A DNA stretch of 51,049 nt from Crocosphaera sp. (GTDB lineage: Bacteria; Cyanobacteriota; Cyanobacteriia; Cyanobacteriales; Microcystaceae). The stretch's first letter is position 1. Each line of letters begins with the position of its first letter. The translations under genes and the position numbers were made by a program. The stretch spans positions 1 to 51,049 of the forward strand of contig JASJDW010000003.1 of the NCBI GenBank assembly GCA_030064955.1, given 5' to 3'. Positions 24,732 through 33,075 of the stretch are shown here, piece by piece. A model generated the notes under the pieces. The model did no database searches, had not been told where the DNA came from, and worked only from the letters and a program-made list of their open reading frames with translations.

Positions 24732-25709
24732 ATGAATAGGGAATTTTTCTTTGATTATTACAAGCTTATTATTTTATCTTTGACAACTACCTATCATTGG
24801 CTAACAAGTTATTGGGAACGTTATCAACAACTGCCTCCAGGAAAATTAATTGATTTAGGAGGTTATAAGATTCATTATTATATTCAGGGTTCTGGTAGTC
24901 ATACAGTCGTTATTGATCATAGTTTAGGAGGAATAGAGGGTTATTTTTTAAGTAATGAAATTGCAAAAAATACTCAAGTTTTTATCTATGATAGACCAGG
25001 TTATGGCTGGAGTGATTCTAGTCCGAGAAAACGCTGTAGTCAAGAAATTGTCAGAGAATTGGATGAACTTTTACAGAAAGCAGGGATTTTACCCCCCTAT
25101 ATTTTAGTAGGGGATTCTTTTGGTAGCTATAATGTTAGGTTATACGCACATTATTTTCCTAAAAAAGTTGCTGGTATTATTTTAACCGATGGACTTCACG
25201 AAAAAGGTATGTTAAATTTGCCTTTGTCTGTTAAACTCTTAAAATTATTTTTTCTTTCGGGTTTTTTAATGTCAATTTTGGGAGCAACATTAGGGTTAAT
25301 TAGAATGTTAGGAAACTTACAGATATTTGAATTAATCAAACCTCAATTAACAAAGTTTAGTATTGAGAGTCGTCTAATGGTTAAACGTTCTTTTTATCGT
25401 CCTCAACATTGGTTAACAATGGCTAGAGAAATTTGGAATTTAGAAACCAGTGCCAAACAAGTCCAAAAAGCAAATAACTTGGGAAATATTCCCCTAATTA
25501 GCATTAAATCGAAAACATTTTTTAAGCCTTCATTTTTTACTTTTTTGCTACCTTTAAAAACGACTAATAAGATTAGAGAAATGATCCACGAAGAGTTATT
25601 AAAGCTTTCATCAAATTCTAGGCAAGTTTTAGCCAATAATAGTAGTCATTTTGTTTGGATAGATGAACCAGAACTTATTAGTGATGTTATTAATCAACTG
25701 GTTAATTAG
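24732..25709 (+). CDS. alpha/beta-fold hydrolase
   Basis: A 325-residue alpha/beta hydrolase. The core after about residue 50 shows VIDHSLGGIEGYF (oxyanion region), YDRPGYGWSDSS, and the nucleophile elbow GDSFGS with its Ser near 140, followed by LYAHYFPKKVAGIILTD. A C-terminal His in NNSSHFVWIDEP is well placed as the catalytic base. The long insertion from about 155 to 225 with hydrophobic stretches suggests a membrane-associated lid. An N-terminal hydrophobic segment (YYKLIILSLTTTYHW) may anchor it. Substrate unknown. A copy of repeat family A lies on each side of the gene. Confidence 0.82.
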   Translation: MNREFFFDYYKLIILSLTTTYHWLTSYWERYQQLPPGKLIDLGGYKIHYYIQGSGSHTVVIDHSLGGIEGYFLSNEIAKNTQVFIYDRPGYGWSDSSPRKRCSQEIVRELDELLQKAGILPPYILVGDSFGSYNVRLYAHYFPKKVAGIILTDGLHEKGMLNLPLSVKLLKLFFLSGFLMSILGATLGLIRMLGNLQIFELIKPQLTKFSIESRLMVKRSFYRPQHWLTMAREIWNLETSAKQVQKANNLGNIPLISIKSKTFFKPSFFTFLLPLKTTNKIREMIHEELLKLSSNSRQVLANNSSHFVWIDEPELISDVINQLVN

Positions 25710-25766
25710 GATGAAATTATTAGTTATGCCGAAACTTAGGTTAGACTAATTTTAGGTAGCTATTAT

Positions 25767-25870
25767 ATAGCAGTTCTCATACTTGTGAGGTACAAACTTT
25801 TATAGTTTTAGGAGTTCGGGAGTTCAGGAATTGAATATTAAGTAGACCTCATGAGTCCAGGAAATTCTAT
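25767..25870 (+). repeat. dispersed repeat family A, copy 2
   Basis: About 104 bases with both ends: starts ATAGCAGTTCTCATACTTG, ends GGAAATTCTAT, which is an imperfect inverse of the start. It lies in the 368-base gap 25710-26077. The rest of that gap has one hairpin (TAGGGA...TCCCTA near 25955-25986) and no gene. Confidence 0.75.
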
Positions 25871-26077
25871 ATTACACATCAAAAAATAGAAACTTTAGGG
25901 AACTCTAAACCCTAATTTTTCTTCTAGTTTTTCAGGAGGTTTCCTACTCATCGTAGGGAATGCTCTTGTCACTAAAAATCCCTATGTACCCCTTTTGATG
26001 AACCACCGAGATAGTTATTTTATAATTAAAGTAACTACCTCTACTTTCATTAGGGGTTTTCTTCAATTAATATCATA

Positions 26078-26818
26078 CTAAGCTGCTTTTTGATTAAAAA
26101 AGGTAACTTTTCCACGATAAGCTTGAGTTAAATGGGTTTCTTGCAGGACAAACTGTCGCTTTCCGGCGGCAATAATTTCTCGGTTTAATAAAATTAAATC
26201 ATCAAAATGAGTAATGGATTCCCCTAAATCATGATTAACGACAATTACAATTTTTCCATTAGCTACCAATTCCCGAAAAATACTAAATAAAATATTTTCT
26301 GTTTTCTGATCAACCCCCACAAACGGTTCATCAAAGAGGAAAATGTCTGCATCTTGAGCCAAGGATCTTGCTAAAAAGACCCGTTGTTGTTGTCCCCCAG
26401 ACAGTTCCCCAATAGGACGATCAATATAGGCAGACATATCCACCCGTTGCAACGCTTCTAACCCCATGCGACGACTGTAAGCAGAAAACCACTTTAACCA
26501 ACCGGTTTGACGGACTCTTCCCATCATAACCACATCCCACACTGTTACTGGATACGTCCAATCGATTTGCGATCGCTGAGGAACATAGGCCACTTTTTCG
26601 AGTTGTTGTAGCAAAGGTCGATCCTGATAACTCACTGTCCCTTGTGTAAGAGGAATTAACCCTAACATCCCTTTCATCAAGGTACTTTTTCCCGCACCAT
26701 TCGGACCAATGATTCCCGTCAACCGTCCTGGTTGTATCGATAAATTGATGTTGTGTAATGCTTCAAGACGACGGTAATATACCCCTAAATGACTAACGGT
26801 TAAACCCTGATCTGACAT
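26078..26818 (-). CDS. Mn/Zn-type ABC transporter ATP-binding protein
   Basis: A 246-residue ABC ATPase of the manganese/zinc chelate uptake group (MntA/TroB/ZnuC-like). Walker A GPNGAGKST is at 38-46, Q-loop in YVPQRSQIDW (78-87), where the QRSQIDW wording is characteristic of this group, signature ELSGGQQQR at 138-146, Walker B IFLFDEP at 159-165, and VNHDLGE for the switch His. It is transcribed away from the TroA-like binding protein gene across a 115-base spacer. No permease gene follows it on the minus strand, which is unusual since the permease normally sits directly downstream. Confidence 0.88.
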   Translation of the reverse strand: MSDQGLTVSHLGVYYRRLEALHNINLSIQPGRLTGIIGPNGAGKSTLMKGMLGLIPLTQGTVSYQDRPLLQQLEKVAYVPQRSQIDWTYPVTVWDVVMMGRVRQTGWLKWFSAYSRRMGLEALQRVDMSAYIDRPIGELSGGQQQRVFLARSLAQDADIFLFDEPFVGVDQKTENILFSIFRELVANGKIVIVVNHDLGESITHFDDLILLNREIIAAGKRQFVLQETHLTQAYRGKVTFFNQKAA

Positions 26819-26867
26819 TGATCTATCCTCTGGTAGTTGCCCTCATTTTCTTTAGCATAACCCAAAA

Positions 26868-26906
26868 ATGAGATAATTGTGAAACAACTATGAGATAATT
26901 ATGAAA
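26868..26906. promoter_or_regulatory. paired 17-base direct repeats between divergent metal-uptake genes
   Basis: Two copies of ATGAGATAATTxTGAAA (26868-26884 and 26890-26906) differ at one base and are spaced by 22 bases, about two helical turns. They lie in the spacer of the divergent ATPase and binding-protein genes. They are good candidates for operator sites of a metal regulator (Zur- or Mn-responsive), whose identity the sequence does not settle. The second copy overlaps the ATG at 26901, which supports starting the binding protein at 26934. Confidence 0.55.
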
Positions 26907-26933
26907 ATTTTATCAACAGAGGTTAGGCACAGG

Positions 26934-27881
26934 ATGAATAGAACAAAATTACTTATTTTGACCATCGTATTAGCAGTGGGGATCGGTAGTTGTCAGGGGA
27001 GAAATTCACCACCAACCCAAACAGAAGCTAAACCGAAAGTAGTATCTACAAGTACCATTATTGCGGACTTAGTAGATGAAATTGCTCAGAATGAAGTCGA
27101 ACATCAAGGAATTTTAGAACCGGGAACAGATCCTCACGTTTACGAACCTGTTCCCACAGATAGTATCGCTTTTGAAGAAGCAGACATCATTTTTTACAAC
27201 GGTTATAATCTCGAACCTGGGTTAATTAAATTGATGAATGCAACTGGAATTAACGCCAAAAAAGTGCCTGTCGGAGAGGCCGTTAAACCCTTAGATTGGG
27301 AATATGAAGGACAAACAGTACCCGATCCCCATGTGTGGGGAACAGCTAAAAATGGCATTATTATGGTTAATAAAATTAGAGATGAATTGATTGCGATTTC
27401 TCCTGAAGATGAAGCCATTTTTAAAGAAAATGCAGCACAATTAATTACTGATTTAGAACGCTTAGATAGTTGGATTCAACAACAAATTAATACCATTCCT
27501 GAATCTCAACGAAAATTAGTAACAACCCATGATGCTTTTCAATATTATGCAACCACTTATGGTTTAACCATTACAGGAACATTGATCGGTATTAGTACAG
27601 AAGAACAACCCAGCGCACAAACTGTTAAAAATTTAACTGAAGCCATTAAAAAAACCCAAGTTCAGGCTATTTTTGCGGAGACAACCATTAACCCTGTTTT
27701 AATCAATACTGTTGCTCAAGAAGCAGGAGTTAAATTAGCCGAAAACCCTTTATATTCTGACTCTATTGGTGCGATAGGAAGCGAAGGAGATAGTTATATT
27801 ACAATGTTAGTTGCTAACACTCAGACCATTGTAGAAGCATTAGGGGGAAAACCAAAACCTTTTGAAATCGTATCAAAATGA
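26934..27881 (+). CDS. TroA/ZnuA-type metal-binding lipoprotein of an ABC transporter
   Basis: About 315 residues from ATG 26934, preceded by AGAGG. The first 20 residues form a lipoprotein signal ending VGIGSC with Cys20 as the lipidation site; the ATG at 26901 would add 11 residues and has no ribosome site. Metal ligands of cluster A-I binding proteins read His68 (DPHVYEP), His133 (DPHVWG), His199 (TTHDAF) and Asp276 (YSDS). Three His plus Asp is the TroA/ZnuA set; Synechocystis MntC has Glu at the third place. The His-rich loop of ZnuA is absent. Zinc or manganese import is therefore likely but not resolved. Confidence 0.88.
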   Translation: MNRTKLLILTIVLAVGIGSCQGRNSPPTQTEAKPKVVSTSTIIADLVDEIAQNEVEHQGILEPGTDPHVYEPVPTDSIAFEEADIIFYNGYNLEPGLIKLMNATGINAKKVPVGEAVKPLDWEYEGQTVPDPHVWGTAKNGIIMVNKIRDELIAISPEDEAIFKENAAQLITDLERLDSWIQQQINTIPESQRKLVTTHDAFQYYATTYGLTITGTLIGISTEEQPSAQTVKNLTEAIKKTQVQAIFAETTINPVLINTVAQEAGVKLAENPLYSDSIGAIGSEGDSYITMLVANTQTIVEALGGKPKPFEIVSK

Positions 27882-27945
27882 CCAGTTAGACTAGAAATCG
27901 GATCTTACAATAGAAGATAAATAGGATATCTTCAGATTAGGTGCT

Positions 27946-28536
27946 ATGCTCTCACAAATTGTGCGTCCCTTGGTTAACACACAAGTTCGTCTTTTAGCCA
28001 ACTCCCAAACCACTCAGACAACCTTAGTAGAAACCATTGCTCGTTGGTTAGGTTATCTTGGGGTTGATGCTGAAGTGACAAAGTTATCTTCTGAGAGCGA
28101 TCGCATCCATGTTGCTTTACGAGTGGGAAAACCTGACTCTTGTGATGAGCAAGACTGGAATAGTATTTTAGGTAATTTGCGATCGCCTGATCACGATGGA
28201 AATAGTAGTGTAAATTCTTCAGATGAAATTCATCTGTCTCATCAGCTACAAATTGCGCGATTATTAGCTTATTTAATCCAAATTAGCGATCCTCAACAAG
28301 AAATTAGTTGGACAGAAATTGAAAGTCAATTAATTCCTTTAAATCTGGATGATTCTATGTTATCTGGGATTAAATCTGCTATACAAGTTCCTCAATCTCA
28401 AGACTTATTGAAAAGTATTGATCCTGATGTAGCAGCAGTCACGTTTCCCCTTGCTGTTAAAATTGCTTGGTTAGATCAACAAATCAATTCTCATGAAAAC
28501 TATGCGCTTTCTGCTTTATTAACTGCTATGAAATAA
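27946..28536 (+). CDS. conserved hypothetical protein
   Basis: A 196-residue soluble protein with no recognised motif. An N-terminal part (TTLVETIARWLGYLGVDAEVTKL) looks alpha-helical followed by a strand; the middle is acidic and low in hydrophobics (SPDHDGNSSVNSSDE); the C-terminal half is helical. No signal peptide or membrane helix. It follows the metal-binding lipoprotein by 64 bases on the same strand, without a clear terminator between them, so co-transcription is possible. I do not recognise the family; codon use and a HIP1 site inside the gene speak for a genuine cyanobacterial gene. Confidence 0.7.
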   Translation: MLSQIVRPLVNTQVRLLANSQTTQTTLVETIARWLGYLGVDAEVTKLSSESDRIHVALRVGKPDSCDEQDWNSILGNLRSPDHDGNSSVNSSDEIHLSHQLQIARLLAYLIQISDPQQEISWTEIESQLIPLNLDDSMLSGIKSAIQVPQSQDLLKSIDPDVAAVTFPLAVKIAWLDQQINSHENYALSALLTAMK

Positions 28537-28551
28537 ATAATCAGACAAAAT

Positions 28552-28629
28552 TTCTTAACTTCTGAACTCCCGAACTTCCTAACTCCTAAAACTAGAAGAA
28601 TTTGTACCTCACAAGCATGGGAACTGCTA
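28552..28629 (-). repeat. dispersed repeat family A, copy 3 (inverted)
   Basis: Reads on the minus strand as TAGCAGTTCCCATGCTTGTG, then TACAAATTCTTCTAG, then GTTAGGAAGTTCGGG units. It fills most of the spacer between two converging genes. The distal inverted end is missing. Confidence 0.78.
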
Positions 28630-28660
28630 GATGTCCAACCACTTAGTCCACATTAATCAT

Positions 28661-30151
28661 TTAACATCGTTTAAGATTTCCTAAATTAATAACAATTTGG
28701 TCAATAACTTTTCTTAACTCTGATGCGGGTAAGTCTGATTGATTAACCATAATACTAAAAGCTAATGGAGAATAATCGGGTGGTTCAATATACCCTGATA
28801 AAGAAGATGAACCCGATAATGTTCCTGTTTTGCCTTGTATTTTTCCTTCAATTATTGTTTCTTTGAAACGATTTTTTAGGGTTCCATTGATTCCACCCAC
28901 AGCTAAAGAATCACGATAAATTTTACCTTCTTGGGTTTGTATCATTAAAGTTAATAGGTTGACTAATGCTTCTGGAGTTACTAAATTATGACGAGATAAC
29001 CCTGAACCATCTTTTAAATGATATAAATTAGGATCTAATCCCAATTGCTCTAAAATTTCTTTTAAATTATCAAGGGAATTATTTTCTAGATTTTCATTAT
29101 CTACGAGAAGATTAACTAAACTTTCTGCATATAAATTGTTACTTTCTTGGTTAGCTTTTGTTATAATTTCTTGCATTGTTTTAGATTCAATTTCCATTAT
29201 TTTAACTAAATTTTCTGTGTTACTATCCTCATAAATAACTTCAGAATTTATAACTTTTATTTCTTCTTTCTCTAAATAAAATCGTAACGAATCTAAAAAA
29301 TATTGTCCTGGGTTAACCACTGCCATACCAAAAGGATCGGGTTGAGAATTAATAGCTAAATTTCCCGTAATTGTTAATAAGGGTTTTTCAAAATTACGAT
29401 TAATTGAAACAGAATAAGGACTATCTTGTTCACCTGTAATCGTTTGATTATCAATGCTCCATTGTTTTGCTGCAATAGGATCTGACCATTCTATGGTTAA
29501 TTTTTCTCCTAATTCTTGAGGTGTTAAAGTTAAAATAACAGCATTTTCATTAAGGATTAAACGGTTGACTGCTGTTGCATAATAAAACTGAATATCCTCC
29601 CATTCCCAGGTAGAATTAATAGATTGATGGGTTAAGGAATTATCTTCAACAATTAAATTATCGATGCGTTCAATTCCTTTTGTTTTTAATTGTTTGGCTA
29701 AGGTTTCTAGCTGTTCACTACTTAAGGTAGGATCTCCTTGTCCTACCACTTTTAAAACAGTCAAATTAGGATAAGAACCTGAACCATAGATGGGGGTTTT
29801 GATTTGATAATTAGAGCCAAATTTAATTAATGCTGCTGCTGTTGTCAATAGTTTAACATTAGAAGCAGGGATAAAATATTTTTGGGAATTTAACTCATAT
29901 AATGTTGTTTGATCATTTAGGTTTTTGATCGAGATTCCCCAATGCGATCGCTTTAATTCTTCTTTGTTTAAAAGATCATCTATTTCTCCTTTTAAATCAG
30001 TTTGACAGACTAATTTATCCCGTCTATTACTATTTCTATTTACACTAGAATTGACCTCATTCGCTGTTAACGGTAAAGAAAACATAAAAATAAAGGAGAG
30101 AATTAACCAAGATATTCTAACCTTTCTAATCCCTAGATAATAACAATTCAT
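28661..30151 (-). CDS. dacB: PBP4-type D-Ala-D-Ala carboxypeptidase/endopeptidase
   Basis: A 496-residue class C penicillin-binding protein (peptidase S13) acting on peptidoglycan stem peptides in the periplasm. A signal peptide occupies about residues 1-31. Active-site motifs are Ser97-x-x-Lys100 (PASNVKLL), Ser337-Asn-Asn339 (QESNNLYAES) and Lys441-Thr-Gly443 (QGKTGTLSG). DGSGLSRHN at 381-389 is another S13 hallmark. The length matches E. coli DacB. It stands alone, converging with the hypothetical gene at 27946. Confidence 0.93.
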   Translation of the reverse strand: MNCYYLGIRKVRISWLILSFIFMFSLPLTANEVNSSVNRNSNRRDKLVCQTDLKGEIDDLLNKEELKRSHWGISIKNLNDQTTLYELNSQKYFIPASNVKLLTTAAALIKFGSNYQIKTPIYGSGSYPNLTVLKVVGQGDPTLSSEQLETLAKQLKTKGIERIDNLIVEDNSLTHQSINSTWEWEDIQFYYATAVNRLILNENAVILTLTPQELGEKLTIEWSDPIAAKQWSIDNQTITGEQDSPYSVSINRNFEKPLLTITGNLAINSQPDPFGMAVVNPGQYFLDSLRFYLEKEEIKVINSEVIYEDSNTENLVKIMEIESKTMQEIITKANQESNNLYAESLVNLLVDNENLENNSLDNLKEILEQLGLDPNLYHLKDGSGLSRHNLVTPEALVNLLTLMIQTQEGKIYRDSLAVGGINGTLKNRFKETIIEGKIQGKTGTLSGSSSLSGYIEPPDYSPLAFSIMVNQSDLPASELRKVIDQIVINLGNLKRC

Positions 30152-30310
30152 TAGCTCCTCTTAAGATTTTAGATTTAGTTTATTATAGTAATGCTTTGTA
30201 ATTTTTCAACCTCATAGATTTTTTTTCTAATGTATTTGTGATCCAAATCACAGCTATAGCTAAAGATTCCTTATTAAAATTATTATGATTAATCATATAA
30301 AATCCAATTG

Positions 30311-30655
30311 ATGATATATCACCATAATTCTACTCAAGCTATTCTGAAAAATAAACGAAAAAACCACCGTTTTTTCTTGAGTAAAGGAACAGTGGTTTGG
30401 TTGACATTACAAACTGAAGAAAATCTATTGGAAGAAAGTATAGAGGCCATGATTCTTGATGATTCTTCTGATGGTTGTGGCTTAATAATTGTCAAAGATA
30501 GTCCCCTGATTTCTGAGCAATTATTCAGACTAAAACAAGGGGATTTTTGCTCCATTAATTTTGAAAAAAAACCTCCTATTGTTGGCAAAATCATCTGGTA
30601 CAAACCATTAGATGACCTAATTATACGACTAGGCATTAAATACAATAATTATTAA
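30311..30655 (+). CDS. PilZ-like domain protein
   Basis: About 114 residues from ATG 30311 (a TTG lies one codon earlier). The layout suggests a single PilZ-type beta barrel: NKRKNHRFFL near the N-terminus could be the RxxxR arm, ILDDSSDGCGLIIV stands in for the D/NxSxxG motif, and GKIIWYKPLDDLIIRLGIKY is the typical last strands. The D-x-S-x-x-G core reads DDSSDGCG. If functional it would bind cyclic di-GMP; the match is degenerate and may have lost binding. It stands alone between dacB and the FAD gene, both on the minus strand. Confidence 0.6.
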   Translation: MIYHHNSTQAILKNKRKNHRFFLSKGTVVWLTLQTEENLLEESIEAMILDDSSDGCGLIIVKDSPLISEQLFRLKQGDFCSINFEKKPPIVGKIIWYKPLDDLIIRLGIKYNNY

Positions 30656-30677
30656 TTATTCATTATTAATTGTTCAA

Positions 30678-32717
30678 TCACCGCCAATCATCCCAATTAT
30701 CATTAAAAATTGAAGTATTAGGGAAAGTGGTCGGATTGTTATTAGCATCTAACTTTTGCCGTAATTCCTGTAACTTTTTCGAGCGAAAAATAGGTTCTTC
30801 TACTAATTGATAGGGTAAAAGTTGTTCATCTATGGCAAACGCCGCAGCAGTTCCGGCCGCTGCACCAGATGACCATTCAAAGGAATGTACTCGATAAGCA
30901 GCAGCAGCAATATGGCTAACGGCAATACTCTTCCCGGTTACAATCAAATTATCGATATTTTGGGGTAACATAGCCCGTAAAGGTACTTGGAAAGGATAGG
31001 CTTGACCTTGACCCATTCTTTCCCCTTTTCGCTCGGTATTCCCTGGTTTTTCCGCAGGATATTCTGTCATACAGGGATGAAAATCAATAGCATAATGACC
31101 AATACCCACAGAGTCAGGATAAATGGTCGATCGCTTGCGTCGAGTCACTTGTTCGGGGGAAGCATCTCCACTGAGAACTTTAAACCCTTCTAACCCAGAT
31201 AAAGCAGCGTGTAAGCGACGATAGGTATCAGGAGAAAGGGTATTTTTATAATAATCCTCTTGATAGTTACGACGAGAAATATCAATTTCATTGACCATAA
31301 ACCCATCTTCATAAATGAAAGATTTGCGGCCAATAATGCGTCTTGCTTCACGCATATAAGGGTATTTAGATAACCCGTGAACCGTTCCCATAGGAGAGTC
31401 TAAACCAGTTAAATAAGTATGATAGGGATTAGGGGTTTTTACCCCATCTCCTAACTGGGAGTCAGTGGTTCCCTCCACTAACCAATAAAAATAACCGATA
31501 GAATGTTCTTCCCCTTTCCGTAAGGTTTCTGTCCGTAACCCACCCATCCATTTTCCAGGGTTTAATTGACCCATTTTTTGTAATTGTTCACGAGTGTAAA
31601 TAAGGTTATCTTTGGACGTTCCGGGACGATAATCATTCCCCCAAGTCCAGTTTTGCATGGAAATATCTCCGGGGGTGGGAACCGTAAACTTAATCCCTCC
31701 AAAGGTCTTTTGTTCCCCCTGTTGAGGACTCCAAATACGACGATAGGTATAGACTAAATCAAAATCCGCTAACCGCTCCAACTCATAACTATAATAAGGG
31801 GCGTATTGGCGGTAAAAATCAGGTAATTCATAGGTTTGGCGATCTTCGGTGGTTTCCATGGCAAAGGTATAAGTAAACCCTTGGGTACAATAAGGATCGC
31901 CACTAGCACTAGCAGAAGAGGGTTCTAAATAGGAACGGGGATCGATTCCTAAACGGTAGGGAACATCCGCTAAAGCAATAATTTCCCCTGTTTCGGTGGC
32001 TTCGATTACATACCAATCTGACGGCTCAGACTTATCATGGGGTTTAGGGATAAACTTGATGATGGTCTTATTAAATAATTTAGAGTCCTCGTAAGTATAA
32101 GCATCCTCAATGGTTTGGGAGAGAGGATAGGTATTTAAAGGGGGTGCGCCTTCTCTGGGGGTATGTTGAATAGCGATCGCACTCATGATCTGTTTTCCCG
32201 TTCCCCCGTTGGGATTTTTTTCAATGGTTAAATCTTTGATCACCGTTGACGGGAACCAGTGGAGTTTTCCCCGTCCCTTATTAGCTGCATCGTCTAACAT
32301 TCCTTTGAGAATTTTATGACCATCTTCTGGGATAAAACAAGATTCACTCACCCAACAGTCTCCAGGGTTGAGTTCCCCATAATAGTCTTTAATTCGTTCG
32401 CGTAATTCTAGATAACCCCGTGGATAGATTAACTGCGATCGCTGACTGGGGCGTTCATCTAGCGCAGAAGTTCCTTGAGAGGAGAGTTGGCCGCCAACCC
32501 AGTCGGTGATTTCCGTCAAACATACCGTTTTCCCTGCTAATAAGCCTTCATAAGCGGCCGCTGTTCCTGCCAGTCCTCCACCCACGACTAACAATTCACA
32601 TTCTACAGTTTGATCAGGATTACGGGGTGGAGTAGCTAGGGTTAAAGGAGTTATCACTTGCCACATAACCAAAGTTAGAGGAAGGGTTGAAAAATAGCGA
32701 CGGATACGATTGAGCAT
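30678..32717 (-). CDS. exported FAD-dependent oxidoreductase
   Basis: A 679-residue protein with a signal-like N-terminus (about 1-29, ending near TLATP) and a dinucleotide-binding ECELLVVGGGLAGTAAA at 39-55. The downstream ITDWVGGQLSSQG and C-terminal NIDNLIVTGKSIAVSHIAAAAYR with GAAAGTAAAFA match the large FAD-dependent oxidoreductase (FAD_oxidored) family. Substrate is unknown; related enzymes occur in cyanobacteria and planctomycetes. Export of a flavoprotein without a Tat motif is odd: the N-terminus has RIRRYF but no SRRxFLK consensus. The gene stands alone, its start facing the ClC fusion across a 358-base gap. Confidence 0.82.
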   Translation of the reverse strand: MLNRIRRYFSTLPLTLVMWQVITPLTLATPPRNPDQTVECELLVVGGGLAGTAAAYEGLLAGKTVCLTEITDWVGGQLSSQGTSALDERPSQRSQLIYPRGYLELRERIKDYYGELNPGDCWVSESCFIPEDGHKILKGMLDDAANKGRGKLHWFPSTVIKDLTIEKNPNGGTGKQIMSAIAIQHTPREGAPPLNTYPLSQTIEDAYTYEDSKLFNKTIIKFIPKPHDKSEPSDWYVIEATETGEIIALADVPYRLGIDPRSYLEPSSASASGDPYCTQGFTYTFAMETTEDRQTYELPDFYRQYAPYYSYELERLADFDLVYTYRRIWSPQQGEQKTFGGIKFTVPTPGDISMQNWTWGNDYRPGTSKDNLIYTREQLQKMGQLNPGKWMGGLRTETLRKGEEHSIGYFYWLVEGTTDSQLGDGVKTPNPYHTYLTGLDSPMGTVHGLSKYPYMREARRIIGRKSFIYEDGFMVNEIDISRRNYQEDYYKNTLSPDTYRRLHAALSGLEGFKVLSGDASPEQVTRRKRSTIYPDSVGIGHYAIDFHPCMTEYPAEKPGNTERKGERMGQGQAYPFQVPLRAMLPQNIDNLIVTGKSIAVSHIAAAAYRVHSFEWSSGAAAGTAAAFAIDEQLLPYQLVEEPIFRSKKLQELRQKLDANNNPTTFPNTSIFNDNWDDWR

Positions 32718-32798
32718 AATCTATGAGGAAGGGTTATCTAAATGATGAAGTAGCCTTATTTTTAGTTTAAAAAGTTTTTGCTGTACTTATCACCAATT

Positions 32799-32825
32799 GG
32801 GGGGGCATCAAGCCACCCTTTTTTG
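32799..32825 (+). terminator. orphan terminator-like hairpin upstream of ClC gene
   Basis: A GC-rich stem (GGGxGGC with GCCxCCC around ATCAA) followed by six T lies in the 358-base spacer 32718-33075. No plus-strand gene precedes it. It could end a small RNA or act as a leader attenuator. The rest of the spacer shows nothing else. Confidence 0.45.
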
Positions 32826-33075
32826 GTTTCTGTTATTTCCTATGTCTAGGATACGCTCCGATTAGTTCCTTGAACAACAGCTTAACCAATTTATCTCTTG
32901 CACCTGTGTCATAGCGGTTTTCAATTGGGTGTATCAATATTCTAGTTAAGTTGAGTGTGGGGAGAATTTTTATTATCAGGATAAAATCTATAAGTAAAAA
33001 AATATAGAAGATTTTGCCTTAAACTCCTAAAATATCTTTTATGATCAAGGAAAACTGGCGCAATCTGGGTAATCC

